Below the pieces are notes generated by a model. That model was not told where the DNA came from, searched no databases, and worked only from the letters and a program-made list of their open reading frames with translations. Shown piece by piece: positions 1-7,215 of a DNA stretch of 7,346 bases. Source of the stretch: Desulfovibrio sp. (GTDB lineage: Bacteria; Desulfobacterota; Desulfovibrionia; Desulfovibrionales; Desulfovibrionaceae); the NCBI GenBank assembly GCA_031275955.1, contig JAISNZ010000019.1, forward strand, positions 1 through 7,346, read 5' to 3'. The first letter of the stretch is position 1. Every line of letters starts with the position of its first letter. A program made the position numbers and the translations under genes.

Positions 1-499
1 TCATATTCACCCTTTTCTGGATGGGAACGGAAGAACCTCGCGCCTTCTTTCAACCCTATGCCTTTACCGGGCGGGGTACGACTTCAAAAGACTTTTTACC
101 ATCAGCGAGTATTATGATCTGGATCGCGCCGCCTTTTACCAGGCGATCCAGAGTGTGCGCCAAGCCGACATGGATATGACCGGATGGCTGGAGTATTTCG
201 TAGATGGTTTGAGTACTCAGTTGCATGAGATCAAGGAGCGTGGAGAACAGACTATACGGCGTGATGCGATAGTTCAGCGGTATGTTTTGAATGAACGCCA
301 GGGCAAAGCCCTAGGTTTGCTCCTCCGGCAAGGCAAATTGACCATCCGGGATTTTGAGGCCGCATGCCCTGATATCAATCGCCGCAGTTTGCAGCGGGAT
401 TTGAAGAATATGATTGATAAACGAATTCTTGTTGAAGTCGGAGCGGGAGCGACAGACCCTAAGCGGCATTATGTTCTGGCGGGCTATGACAAGCTGTGA
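1..499 (+). CDS. Fic family protein, C-terminal part (5' end outside window)
   Basis: The reading frame is open from base 2 to the TGA at 497-499 and has no start in the window, so this is the C-terminal part of a longer gene (about 165 codons visible). Bases 8-43 encode HPFLDGNGRTSR, a full match to the Fic motif HPFx[D/E]GNGRxxR. The His is the catalytic base and the GNGR loop holds the nucleotide phosphates. Fic proteins usually transfer AMP or another nucleotide part onto hydroxyl side chains of target proteins. After the Fic core there is a helical stretch, then roughly the last 65 residues (RQGKALGLLLRQGKLTIRDF onwards) resemble a winged-helix domain, a common C-terminal partner in stand-alone bacterial Fic proteins. 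The inhibitory helix and target-binding flap cannot be judged because the N-terminus is missing. Codon use is more AT-tolerant than in the core genes to the right, which suggests horizontal acquisition. The last residues (AGYDKL) lie in a direct repeat, so the present C-terminus may have been altered. Family call is firm; the target is unknown. Confidence 0.9.
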   Translation, partial: HIHPFLDGNGRTSRLLSTLCLYRAGYDFKRLFTISEYYDLDRAAFYQAIQSVRQADMDMTGWLEYFVDGLSTQLHEIKERGEQTIRRDAIVQRYVLNERQGKALGLLLRQGKLTIRDFEAACPDINRRSLQRDLKNMIDKRILVEVGAGATDPKRHYVLAGYDKL

Positions 500-525
500 C
501 CCTGAGTTATGACAAGCAGTGACCC
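485..525. repeat. Two-copy 18-bp direct repeat across the Fic stop codon
   Basis: TATGACAAGCTGTGACCC at 485-502 is repeated as TATGACAAGCAGTGACCC at 508-525, with one mismatch and a 23-bp period. The first copy supplies the last Fic codons and its TGA stop. The second copy is noncoding for Fic, and its complement supplies the stop of the decayed fragment on the minus strand. Closely spaced repeats of the TGAC...TGACCC type resemble the multiple transposase-binding repeats at the ends of IS21-family elements. That link is from memory of the family and is only an inference; no transposase gene is visible. Confidence 0.6.
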
Positions 526-742
526 CGGTGGACTTCCAGCATCTTGCGGAAGGCGAAGAGGTTCGCTCCGGTAGGGGCCTGAGCGGCGAGTTCGGAGAGC
601 TTCTGTTGATGCGCCTGATTATTGCCTCAATCTCCCCCTTGGACAAGACGTCGGCCAGTTGCCGCCCTTTGACGTTCATCCCGGCGTTGCGCAGCGCGTC
701 TTGCAGCTTGCTCACCAGTTGCGGCGGGAGCGTCCAGGCGGG
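507..742 (-). pseudogene. Decayed gene fragment, unknown family
   Basis: On the minus strand, directly after the secG stop and in the same frame, a protein-like reading runs from about 742 to about 630: PAWTLPPQLVSKLQDALRN, then AGMNVKGRQLADVLSKGEIE. From about 630 the protein-like character moves to another frame, reading HQQKLSELAAQAPTGANLF and then AFRKMLEVHRG, and ends at a TAA at 507-509. The change of frame equals loss of one base, so a single deletion would join the two pieces into about 78 residues. I see no start codon with a ribosome site in front. GTG at 715 gives a 134-codon open frame, but its second half reads antisense through the Fic gene and is not credible. I do not recognise the family. 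It could be the tail of a mobile-element gene or of a lost chromosomal gene. That it is a real remnant rather than chance is moderately supported at best. Confidence 0.35.
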
Positions 743-1192
743 CTATTTCGCGGGTTGATCCGCCGGAGCTAAGGCGCCCTGGGGAGAAGGAGCGGGAAGG
801 GCCGGGCCGCCCTGAGGCGAAGGAGCGGGAAGGGCCGGGCCGCCTTGGGGAGAAGGGGCTGGAAGGGCCGGGCCGTCCTGGGGCGAAGGCGAGGGAAGGG
901 CCGGGGCGGCGTCAGGCACGGAGGGATCCTCGGTGGACAGGTCGAGAATGACGGATTCATGCTCCACCTGCCGGGCCGTCAGGATATTGTAGCTCAGGGA
1001 GGTGACCACAAATATGACGGCAATGAAGGCGGTCAGCTTGACCAGAATGCCGCCGGCGCCCGTGCCGCCGAACAGGGATTGCGACCCGCCGCCGAAAATG
1101 ACGCCCATGCCTTCCTTGCCCGACTGCAACAGAACAAGGACGACAAGTATCAGGCAGACGACGATGTGCAGGGTCAAAATCATGTTTTCCAC
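743..1192 (-). CDS. secG: SecG, preprotein translocase subunit, with Pro/Ala-rich repeat tail
   Basis: SecG is the small membrane subunit of the SecYEG channel and helps SecA drive proteins across the inner membrane. The product has two hydrophobic helices (about residues 5-23 and 48-70), separated by a Gly-rich cytoplasmic loop containing LLQSGKEGMG and FGGGSQSLFGG, which is the SecG signature. I chose the GTG at 1192 (product begins MENMILTLH) because AAGGAG at 1205-1200 sits 7 bases upstream. The in-frame ATG at 1183 would leave that site 16 bases away, but it remains possible. The first 75 or so residues are the conserved core. The remaining half is a non-conserved acidic then Pro/Ala/Gln-rich tail made of an 11-residue repeat, making the protein longer (149 residues) than the roughly 110 of E. 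coli SecG. It follows tpiA after 25 bp and is the last intact gene of the rimI-tpiA-secG cluster. tpiA-secG adjacency is common in bacteria. Confidence 0.95.
   Translation of the reverse strand: MENMILTLHIVVCLILVVLVLLQSGKEGMGVIFGGGSQSLFGGTGAGGILVKLTAFIAVIFVVTSLSYNILTARQVEHESVILDLSTEDPSVPDAAPALPSPSPQDGPALPAPSPQGGPALPAPSPQGGPALPAPSPQGALAPADQPAK
775..906. repeat. Four 33-bp tandem repeats in the 3' end of secG
   Basis: Four consecutive 33-bp units (775-807, 808-840, 841-873, 874-906) differ by a few bases each. On the coding (minus) strand each unit encodes one 11-residue GGPALPAPSPQ-type repeat of the SecG tail. The unit length is a multiple of three, so copy-number changes by slippage or recombination would keep the frame. 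The unit farthest from the stop (874-906) is the most diverged. Confidence 0.9.
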
Positions 1193-1199
1193 TGGGCAA

Positions 1200-1205
1200 C
1201 TCCTT
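1200..1205 (-). promoter_or_regulatory. Ribosome binding site that favours the GTG start of secG
   Basis: AAGGAG on the minus strand lies 7 bases before GTG 1192 and 16 before ATG 1183, so normal spacing supports the GTG. It falls in the 25-bp gap after the tpiA stop. Confidence 0.6.
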
Positions 1206-1217
1206 GGGGGAGCCTCA

Positions 1218-1967
<750 letters not shown>

Positions 1968-2582
1968 GGGCGCAAACCTCCTTTCTCCGCGACAAAGGGC
2001 ATTCCAGAATCAGGGCGTCCTCGCCGCTATCCGCATAATATCTTTTCCGCCGGCCGCAGGGAGTAAACCCCAGCCCTGCATACAGGGCCATGGCTTCTTC
2101 ATTGCCCGGCCGCACCTCAAGGACGGCCCGCCGCGCGCCGAGCTCAGCCGCCAGTTCCAGCCCCAGAACAAGCAGGGCGCGGCCCAGTCCCCGGCGGCGG
2201 AACTCCGGCAGCACTCCCAGATTGTAGATCTCCAAATCCGCCGCCGCGGGGGGAAAGACCAGGCTCAGATAGGCGATCAGCCTGCCCCCGGCGGAACGCA
2301 ACCCGAAGACGGGCGCCGGGCCGAGGGCGCCGGGAATGCGCCAGGGCCCGATATCCCCGGGGCAGGCGGCGGACGGAAGAAAGCCCTCAAAAAAACCGCG
2401 CCCGGAAGCGAGGAAAGCCTTGCACTGGGCCAGGCTCCAAGGCATACTGAAACACACCGCCTCAAGGGCGGCGAGTTCTTCCGCATCCCTTTCCCCGAGC
2501 AGAAACAGGCCATATCCGTCGGGCGGCTTCAGCATAGAGCCTTTCCACCTGCACAGGGATTCCCGCCCGAAAGGACAGGACC

Positions 2583-3203
2583 ATGCCCCACCTTCCTCCG
2601 AGCATCACCCTGCCGGGAGCCGGAAGACGGTTCCGCTCCAGGCTCCCCCGGAGGCCAAAGGACGGACGCCTTCCGGATGAAGCCGCCCTTGCGGCCTTCC
2701 TGCAGCCTTCCGTTCCCGCGTTTTTGCAGATCCTGGAAATTACCGACAGCCAGGACCGGCCCCTCATGCTCCTGCAACCGGACGCGGCCCTGCGCCAGAA
2801 GCTTTACCGCCGCATCGCCTGCACAGCCGTGCGCGGCAAGGGAGAAATTCTGTACCTGTACAGGCGCGCCGGATCGATGCTGGAGCATCAGGGCCGCTGG
2901 GATTTGTGCTCCGGCCCTGTTCTGGCCGGGGAGGCCAGAGAGGATGCCGCCCGCCGCCTGCTCCTCGCCCGCGCCGGCCTCGCGGATCCGCAGGTGGCGG
3001 AAATCCTGCGCCGTCCGGCGAACCGGGAATCGCCCGCCCAGCTGACCCTCTTCGCCGCCCGCCTGCCCCAAGGCGTCATTCCGGACAGGGAGGAAACCCT
3101 GGCCGTGGACGCCGACGAACTGGAAGGTCTTGTGGCCCATACCCCGGAATTGCTCACTCCCGCCCTGATCTGGGCCGCCGGGACAGGCCGGCTGTTCAGT
3201 TGA
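2583..3203 (+). CDS. Nudix-fold protein with degenerate catalytic box
   Basis: The 206-residue product has a Nudix-like domain at about residues 75-200. RRIACTAVRGKGEILYLYRR forms the first strands, HQGRWDLCSG (102-111) matches the usual G-x-W-D entry, and residues 111-133 align with the Nudix box GX5EX7REUXEEXGU. Gly111, Glu117, Arg125 and Gly132 are kept, but the REUxEE part reads RLLLAR, so the metal-binding glutamates are replaced by Leu126, Ala129 and Arg130. Classical pyrophosphohydrolase activity is therefore doubtful; it may be a pseudoenzyme or use other residues, as the Idi-like branch of the family does. The N-terminal 35 or so residues are basic and not recognisable. The ATG at 2583 follows an AAAGGACAGGA sequence. 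It is the only gene on this strand between rimI (47 bp, divergent) and mreB (8-bp tail-to-tail overlap). The opposite strand is also open over much of this span, but that reading shows no family features. Confidence 0.75.
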   Translation: MPHLPPSITLPGAGRRFRSRLPRRPKDGRLPDEAALAAFLQPSVPAFLQILEITDSQDRPLMLLQPDAALRQKLYRRIACTAVRGKGEILYLYRRAGSMLEHQGRWDLCSGPVLAGEAREDAARRLLLARAGLADPQVAEILRRPANRESPAQLTLFAARLPQGVIPDREETLAVDADELEGLVAHTPELLTPALIWAAGTGRLFS

Positions 3204-4218
3204 TATAGACGCTTTCGTAAAAGGCCCGATTCTCCAGAGTCTTTCCGGTGCCGCGGACCACGGTGGTCAGGGGGTCGCTGTCAATGCGGATGTTCAGGCC
3301 GGTGCTCTTGTGCAGAAGCAGGTCCAGTCCCTTGAGCAAGGCCCCGCCGCCGGTCAGCAGGAGGCCGTTGGCGCTGATGTCGGCGGCCAGTTCAGGCGGC
3401 GTCTTTTCCAGGGCCTTGTGCACGGCCAGCAGGATGGCGCGCACGGGATCCGTAAGGGCCTCGCGCACATGGCCGTCGGTGACGCGCACGGAACGCGGGG
3501 TGCCGGAGACCACATCCTTGCCGGAAATTTCCACCACCAGCTGCTCCGGCAGGGGAAAGGCCGAACCCACGGCCAGCTTGACGCGTTCGGCCATGTTCTC
3601 CCCGATAAAGAGCTGGAATTCATTCTGCAGATAGCGCTGAATCGCGCTGTTCATGGCATCGCCGGCAATGCGCACGGATTCGGCATAGGCCACGGCCGCA
3701 AGGGAGATGACCGCCACCTCCGTGGTTCCTCCGCCGATATCCACCACCATGTTCCCCACCGGCTGGTTGAAGGGCAGGTCGGCGCCAATGGCGGCGGCCA
3801 TGGGTTCCTCGATCAGGCGGACCATCCCCGCCTTGGCCTGCTGCGCGGATTCAATGACGGCCCTCTTTTCCACCTGGGTGATGCCCGTGGGCACGCAGAT
3901 CACGATGTTGGGCCGGGCCAGACTGAAACCGGCGATGACTTTCTTGATGAAATAGGCGATCATCTGCCGGGTGACTTCAAAGTCCGCGATAACGCCGTCG
4001 CGCATGGGGCGGATAGCCTTGATGCTTTTCGGCGTGCGCCCGAGAAACTCCTTGGCTTCTTTGCCCACAGCCAGAACATGTCCCCGATCCGCATCTATGG
4101 CGACCACGGAAGGCTCATTGAGGACAATGCCGTCCGCGCGGGTGTACAGAAGGGAGTTCGCCGTGCCCAGATCCATGGCCAGATCTTTGCTGAACAGGTT
4201 AAAAAACTTTCGGAACAT
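3196..4218 (-). CDS. mreB: MreB, rod-shape-determining actin homologue
   Basis: MreB is a bacterial actin that polymerises on the inner face of the cytoplasmic membrane and positions the cell-wall elongation machinery. The 340-residue product has the normal length. It begins with an amphipathic, membrane-binding style segment (MFRKFFNLFS). The actin nucleotide-binding motifs follow in order: phosphate-1 MDLGTANSLLY (15-25), LIEEPMAAAIG (135-145) with the catalytic-site glutamates, phosphate-2 VVDIGGGTTEVAV (158-170), and the adenosine motif LLLTGGGALLKG (286-297). All look intact. The ATG at 4218 has no good Shine-Dalgarno sequence, only a weak GAG. It lies 56 bp downstream of the GAF gene, so the two are probably co-transcribed. 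MreC, MreD, RodA and PBP2 do not follow, so this is a stand-alone mreB, and a second paralogue may exist elsewhere. Its stop overlaps the convergent Nudix stop by 8 bp. Confidence 0.97.
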   Translation of the reverse strand: MFRKFFNLFSKDLAMDLGTANSLLYTRADGIVLNEPSVVAIDADRGHVLAVGKEAKEFLGRTPKSIKAIRPMRDGVIADFEVTRQMIAYFIKKVIAGFSLARPNIVICVPTGITQVEKRAVIESAQQAKAGMVRLIEEPMAAAIGADLPFNQPVGNMVVDIGGGTTEVAVISLAAVAYAESVRIAGDAMNSAIQRYLQNEFQLFIGENMAERVKLAVGSAFPLPEQLVVEISGKDVVSGTPRSVRVTDGHVREALTDPVRAILLAVHKALEKTPPELAADISANGLLLTGGGALLKGLDLLLHKSTGLNIRIDSDPLTTVVRGTGKTLENRAFYESVYIN

Positions 4219-4274
4219 GAATACACTCGGCGGCAGCGGTTAGACAGGCAACGCTCCAAGGAGCTGCGACTGCT

Positions 4275-5291
4275 CTACAGCGGTTCCGCCGGGGCGGCTT
4301 CCCCCCGCCCCAGCGGGTACAAATCCCTCAACCGGCATTTAACATAAAGGTTTTCCAAAAAAAGCGCCAGATGCTCCGAGGCCATGAGCACGAAATCTTT
4401 TGCGGCGGCGTCGATATCCACGGAGGCGTCATGGCCCAGGCAGAGCACTCCGCGCGTCTTGCGCTGAATCCGCAACGGGTAGGCCATGACGGTAAAAAAA
4501 TGCGGCAATTCCTGCCCCATGCCCAACAGGGGAGTTTCCGGCGCGCCCTCCGGCCCTCCGCTCACCACCGGATAGGCCTTGCGGAAAACCCAGCCCACCA
4601 CCCCATGGGTCATGGGAAAGGAAGGGGCCGGGCTGTCTTTTTTCAGCAGCAGGGGAAGACTTTCCCCTTCCACGGAATAGCTGCGGCCGTCCGGATCGCG
4701 GGTACACAGGACACAGTAGGTAAAACCGGTGGTGACCGCCATCAGATCCAGAAAATGGCGCAAAAAATCCGCCCAGCGGGAATACTGCCGGCGCAGGGTA
4801 TATACGGCGCGCAGGGCCTCATAATAGGCGACGGCGGCCTCCCGCTCCCGCCTGCCCCTGATCCCGGCCTGCACCTGGCTCAGGAGTCCGGAAAAAAGGT
4901 GCAGAATCTTCTGATCTTTTTCGGAAAAAGAATACTGGCGCTTGCTGTCCACACAGACCACCCCGCCGCCGCCGGCCAGGGCGCAACCCATGAAGGCCTT
5001 GATGGTCTGTTCCTCATTGTCCTCATAGTAGCCAAGGTAGTTCTGGCGCTGATCAAAATTGGGGACCAGGATGGGATCGCGGGTACGGGAAATCCAGCCC
5101 ACCAGCCCCTTCCCTTCCTGAATGCGCGCCCGCCGGTGCAGCTTGTTCCCCAGGCTGAAGGAGGAGGCCAGGCAAAGCGCCTCCTCCCCGGCCTTTCCTC
5201 CTTCCTCCCGCAAAAACAAGACCGCGGAGTAAGCGTCAAGGACGCTGCACAAAATTCCCATAATCCGGTCAAAACAAGAAAAATGCCCCAT
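4275..5291 (-). CDS. Tandem GAF-domain protein
   Basis: The 338-residue product appears to hold two GAF domains and nothing else. GAF-1 covers about residues 5-140, with EGKGLVGWISRTRDPILVPN (59-78), then FMGCALAGGGGVVCVDSKR (100-118) and SFSEKDQKILHLF (121-133). A helical linker (140-172) leads to GAF-2, about 173-318, with THGVVGWVFRKAYPVVSGG (228-246) and MAYPLRIQRKTRGVLCLGHD (269-288). GAF domains bind small ligands or act as dimerisation and signal-relay modules. No kinase, cyclase or HTH output domain is present, and there is no signal peptide or membrane segment, so a cytoplasmic sensor or adaptor is likely. I chose ATG 5291 because AAGGGGA lies 9 bases upstream and the GAF fold begins there. 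An upstream ATG at 5420 is in frame, but its ribosome site is only 2 bases away. The gene sits 56 bp before mreB, which suggests but does not prove a link to cell elongation. Confidence 0.85.
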   Translation of the reverse strand: MGHFSCFDRIMGILCSVLDAYSAVLFLREEGGKAGEEALCLASSFSLGNKLHRRARIQEGKGLVGWISRTRDPILVPNFDQRQNYLGYYEDNEEQTIKAFMGCALAGGGGVVCVDSKRQYSFSEKDQKILHLFSGLLSQVQAGIRGRREREAAVAYYEALRAVYTLRRQYSRWADFLRHFLDLMAVTTGFTYCVLCTRDPDGRSYSVEGESLPLLLKKDSPAPSFPMTHGVVGWVFRKAYPVVSGGPEGAPETPLLGMGQELPHFFTVMAYPLRIQRKTRGVLCLGHDASVDIDAAAKDFVLMASEHLALFLENLYVKCRLRDLYPLGRGEAAPAEPL

Positions 5292-5300
5292 GGATGCCTG

Positions 5301-5307
5301 TCCCCTT
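5301..5307 (-). promoter_or_regulatory. Ribosome binding site that favours the ATG 5291 start
   Basis: AAGGGGA on the minus strand is 9 bases before ATG 5291. It supports this start over the in-frame ATG at 5420. Confidence 0.55.
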
Positions 5308-5346
5308 ACCCGCGCGGCCAGGGAAAAATCGCCGCTCCTGGCCTTT

Positions 5347-5375
5347 GCTCTACAGGACTCTTCACCCGCTTTCAA
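5347..5375 (-). promoter_or_regulatory. Possible sigma-70 promoter for the GAF-mreB unit
   Basis: On the minus strand TTGAAA (5375-5370, five of six bases of the -35 consensus) is followed after 17 bases by TAGAGC (5352-5347, a weak -10 with three of six). Transcription would start near 5340, giving a leader of about 50 bases to ATG 5291. The -10 match is poor, so this is only a candidate. Confidence 0.25.
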
Positions 5376-5410
5376 GACGTATTCGGCGCATCTGGGAAAC
5401 AGGCGGGAAA

Positions 5411-5427
5411 GAGGGGACATTCCCCTC
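5411..5427. promoter_or_regulatory. Perfect 7-3-7 inverted repeat in the divergent intergenic region
   Basis: GAGGGGA (5411-5417), spacer CAT, TCCCCTC (5421-5427) is a perfect palindrome close to the middle of the 195-bp region between two divergent genes. It lies upstream of the candidate GAF promoter and 59 bp before the ATG at 5487. Its size and symmetry suit an operator for a dimeric regulator, but no regulator gene is nearby and a chance origin in C/G-rich sequence is possible. Confidence 0.35.
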
Positions 5428-5486
5428 GCTATTTTTCCGCTTTTTGGGTATCTTGAAAAAAATATCCCCTTTTCCCCCACAGCCTT

Positions 5487-7208
5487 ATGAACACCGACTG
5501 GACGACACTGTTCACCTGTGCCCATCCCGCCTGGAAAGACGCCCGGGAACTGAAGGAACCTCTTTCCCTGCCTTCCCTCGACCAGTTGAGGCATTTTCTT
5601 AACCTTGTCCATATCAAATACTGTCTGGTCAAGCCCTATCAGGAATTCCCCGACTACCCCCTGGTGGAGACCCGCGAGCTTATGCCCTCCTTCGAGACGG
5701 ACCTCTGGGAACACAAGGGGCTGCCCGGATTTTCCCTGGTGGCCCTGAGCCGTCCCCTCAATTACTTTGCCGAAATCTTCCAGTTCGATCTCCTGCAGCC
5801 CATTGACGGAACCCTGCGCGCCGACCACGCCCGGGCCCGTCGGGAAAAAAACCTGGAAACGGTGCTCTCGCGCCTGCCCCGCGCCCTGCATGAAGAATTC
5901 CGCCAGATCTTCCAGAAAGAGGACGTCACCGATCTCTTCCACTATCCCCGCCTGACCCCCTTTCTCACGGACATGGACAGGGGCCACGTCTTCAGCCTGC
6001 ACAGCCCCAACCCGCGGCGGACGCGCTTTTATCTCTCCGGCGTCTACGCGTCCCTGCCCTCGGATCTGGACACGGCAATCAAGCGGTACGGGCAGCGCAT
6101 CGCAAAGTTCACCCTGGATGACCCGGATTCTTACGAGAAAAACCGGAATTTCGTCTTCCAGCACCTGATGGAACTCTACGGATTTCCCGTCGCCTCGGAA
6201 CGGCGGACCTCCGCCGCCCTGTTCGCCCGCCGCCTGCACAAGATGGGAGAACGCTTCCTTATCCGGACCCTGAGTCAGTCCGACCGGACTCTGACCACCC
6301 TGTGGAGCGACGGCGGCAACCGGCCATACCCGCATGTGGAAAAAATCGCCCTGGTCCGCATTGACGCCGACCAGAAGGATCTCATCGCCCAGCTCGCCGC
6401 GGGGGGCTATCTCGTAGACGACAAACGCAAAGTCGCCATTTTGCGGGTCCTGTACCGGCAGCACTCCTTCAGCCCGGACAATGTGCGCCAGGAACGCGCC
6501 CTGTCCGTGGACTCCCAGGCCATCATCCACCCCCTGACCGGGGTCTCCCTCCCCGGGGTGAGCGTCATCCGCGACACCACCAACATGGTTCTGCGCCTCA
6601 ACGATATTGTCCAGGGGGAATATACCGGGCGCATCGCTTACAAACGCAATGAAATTGTGGAGAACACCAACACGGAGGAAAAACGCCTCAAATTTCTCTA
6701 TGCCTGGCTCTCCAAGCACCAGCGCCGCATCATCGGCTACAGCGACGACTTTTTCGCCGGCTTCGCCAAGGTGCTGGACACCTACCTTTTCGCCCCGGAA
6801 CGCTATGATTCCTTCGCGGGACACCACGATCTCTACCAGGAACTGATCACCCGCTACAGCTACATCCTCCAGGCCCGCAAGGTCCGCATCCTGGAGGAAC
6901 TCGGCGAACACACCTTCAAGGGCGCCCGCGTCGGCTACCGCCGGATGCTCTCTGAAGCCGTAACCCTCCTGCACTCCCTGAAGTTTGAAATCGTCAGCTA
7001 TTTCGACAGTCTGGTATCCACCGCCATCGCCATCGGCGAAACCATGCTCAATGACCGCTACCTTCTGCGCGCCTATATCGAGAAGTCCGACGACGCCCTT
7101 ACCGCGGGCGGCCTGGAGATCAAAAAAAATTACGGCAGGCTGGTGGCCCTCCTTGATGAATTCAGGGCCATCCAGAAACGCCGCGCGGAAATCGCCCCTC
7201 CGGAATAA
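5487..7208 (+). CDS. Large cytoplasmic protein of unknown function
   Basis: I do not recognise this 573-residue protein and see no catalytic motif, signal peptide, membrane segment or cofactor site. It looks soluble and mostly alpha-helical, rich in charged and aromatic residues. Visible landmarks are an aromatic N-terminal part (1-110, including LVHIKYCLVKPYQEFPDYPL), a charged segment with many Arg and Lys (111-260), a more beta-like region (285-385: VEKIALVRIDADQKDLIAQL, then GYLVDDKRKVAILRVLY and later NMVLRLNDIV), and a long helical C-terminal part (395-565) ending in a basic KKNYGRLVALLDEF segment. Codon use matches the core genes, and the reading is uninterrupted, so it is a real gene and not recent foreign DNA. 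ATG 5487 is the only plausible start, because an in-frame TGA lies at 5454-5456. No Shine-Dalgarno precedes it. It is divergent from the GAF gene and followed directly by the compound palindrome at 7216-7305. It may be a lineage-specific conserved protein. Confidence 0.85.
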   Translation: MNTDWTTLFTCAHPAWKDARELKEPLSLPSLDQLRHFLNLVHIKYCLVKPYQEFPDYPLVETRELMPSFETDLWEHKGLPGFSLVALSRPLNYFAEIFQFDLLQPIDGTLRADHARARREKNLETVLSRLPRALHEEFRQIFQKEDVTDLFHYPRLTPFLTDMDRGHVFSLHSPNPRRTRFYLSGVYASLPSDLDTAIKRYGQRIAKFTLDDPDSYEKNRNFVFQHLMELYGFPVASERRTSAALFARRLHKMGERFLIRTLSQSDRTLTTLWSDGGNRPYPHVEKIALVRIDADQKDLIAQLAAGGYLVDDKRKVAILRVLYRQHSFSPDNVRQERALSVDSQAIIHPLTGVSLPGVSVIRDTTNMVLRLNDIVQGEYTGRIAYKRNEIVENTNTEEKRLKFLYAWLSKHQRRIIGYSDDFFAGFAKVLDTYLFAPERYDSFAGHHDLYQELITRYSYILQARKVRILEELGEHTFKGARVGYRRMLSEAVTLLHSLKFEIVSYFDSLVSTAIAIGETMLNDRYLLRAYIEKSDDALTAGGLEIKKNYGRLVALLDEFRAIQKRRAEIAPPE

Positions 7209-7215
7209 TTCCCCT

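Noticed and set aside
2529..3140. Minus-strand open frame of about 200 codons opposite the Nudix gene
   Set aside because: Its Gly/Arg/Gln-rich product matches nothing recognisable, while the plus-strand reading has an ordered Nudix-like domain.
4291..4311. GGGGCGG/CCGCCCC hairpin near the end of the GAF gene
   Set aside because: It lies inside coding sequence, has no T-run, and precedes mreB on the same strand, so a terminator is unlikely.
3310..4347. Plus-strand open frame of about 345 codons opposite mreB
   Set aside because: It is antisense to a complete, motif-rich mreB, and its His/Gly/Asp-rich product has no domain character.
4693..5086. 13-bp direct repeat (4693-4705 and 5074-5086) in the GAF gene
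   Set aside because: Both copies encode a TRDP peptide but at non-equivalent places of the two GAF domains, so it is probably coincidence of codon choice.
5453..5481. TTGAAA at 5453-5458 as a -35 box for the unknown gene
   Set aside because: No acceptable -10 lies 16-18 bases downstream; the corresponding bases are C-rich.
5487..6974. Very long minus-strand open frame continuing upstream of the GAF gene, antisense to the 573-residue gene
   Set aside because: The extension lacks family features and mirrors a gene with good codon use on the other strand. GC-rich coding DNA often leaves the antisense frame open. The GAF fold and a ribosome site place the true start at 5291.
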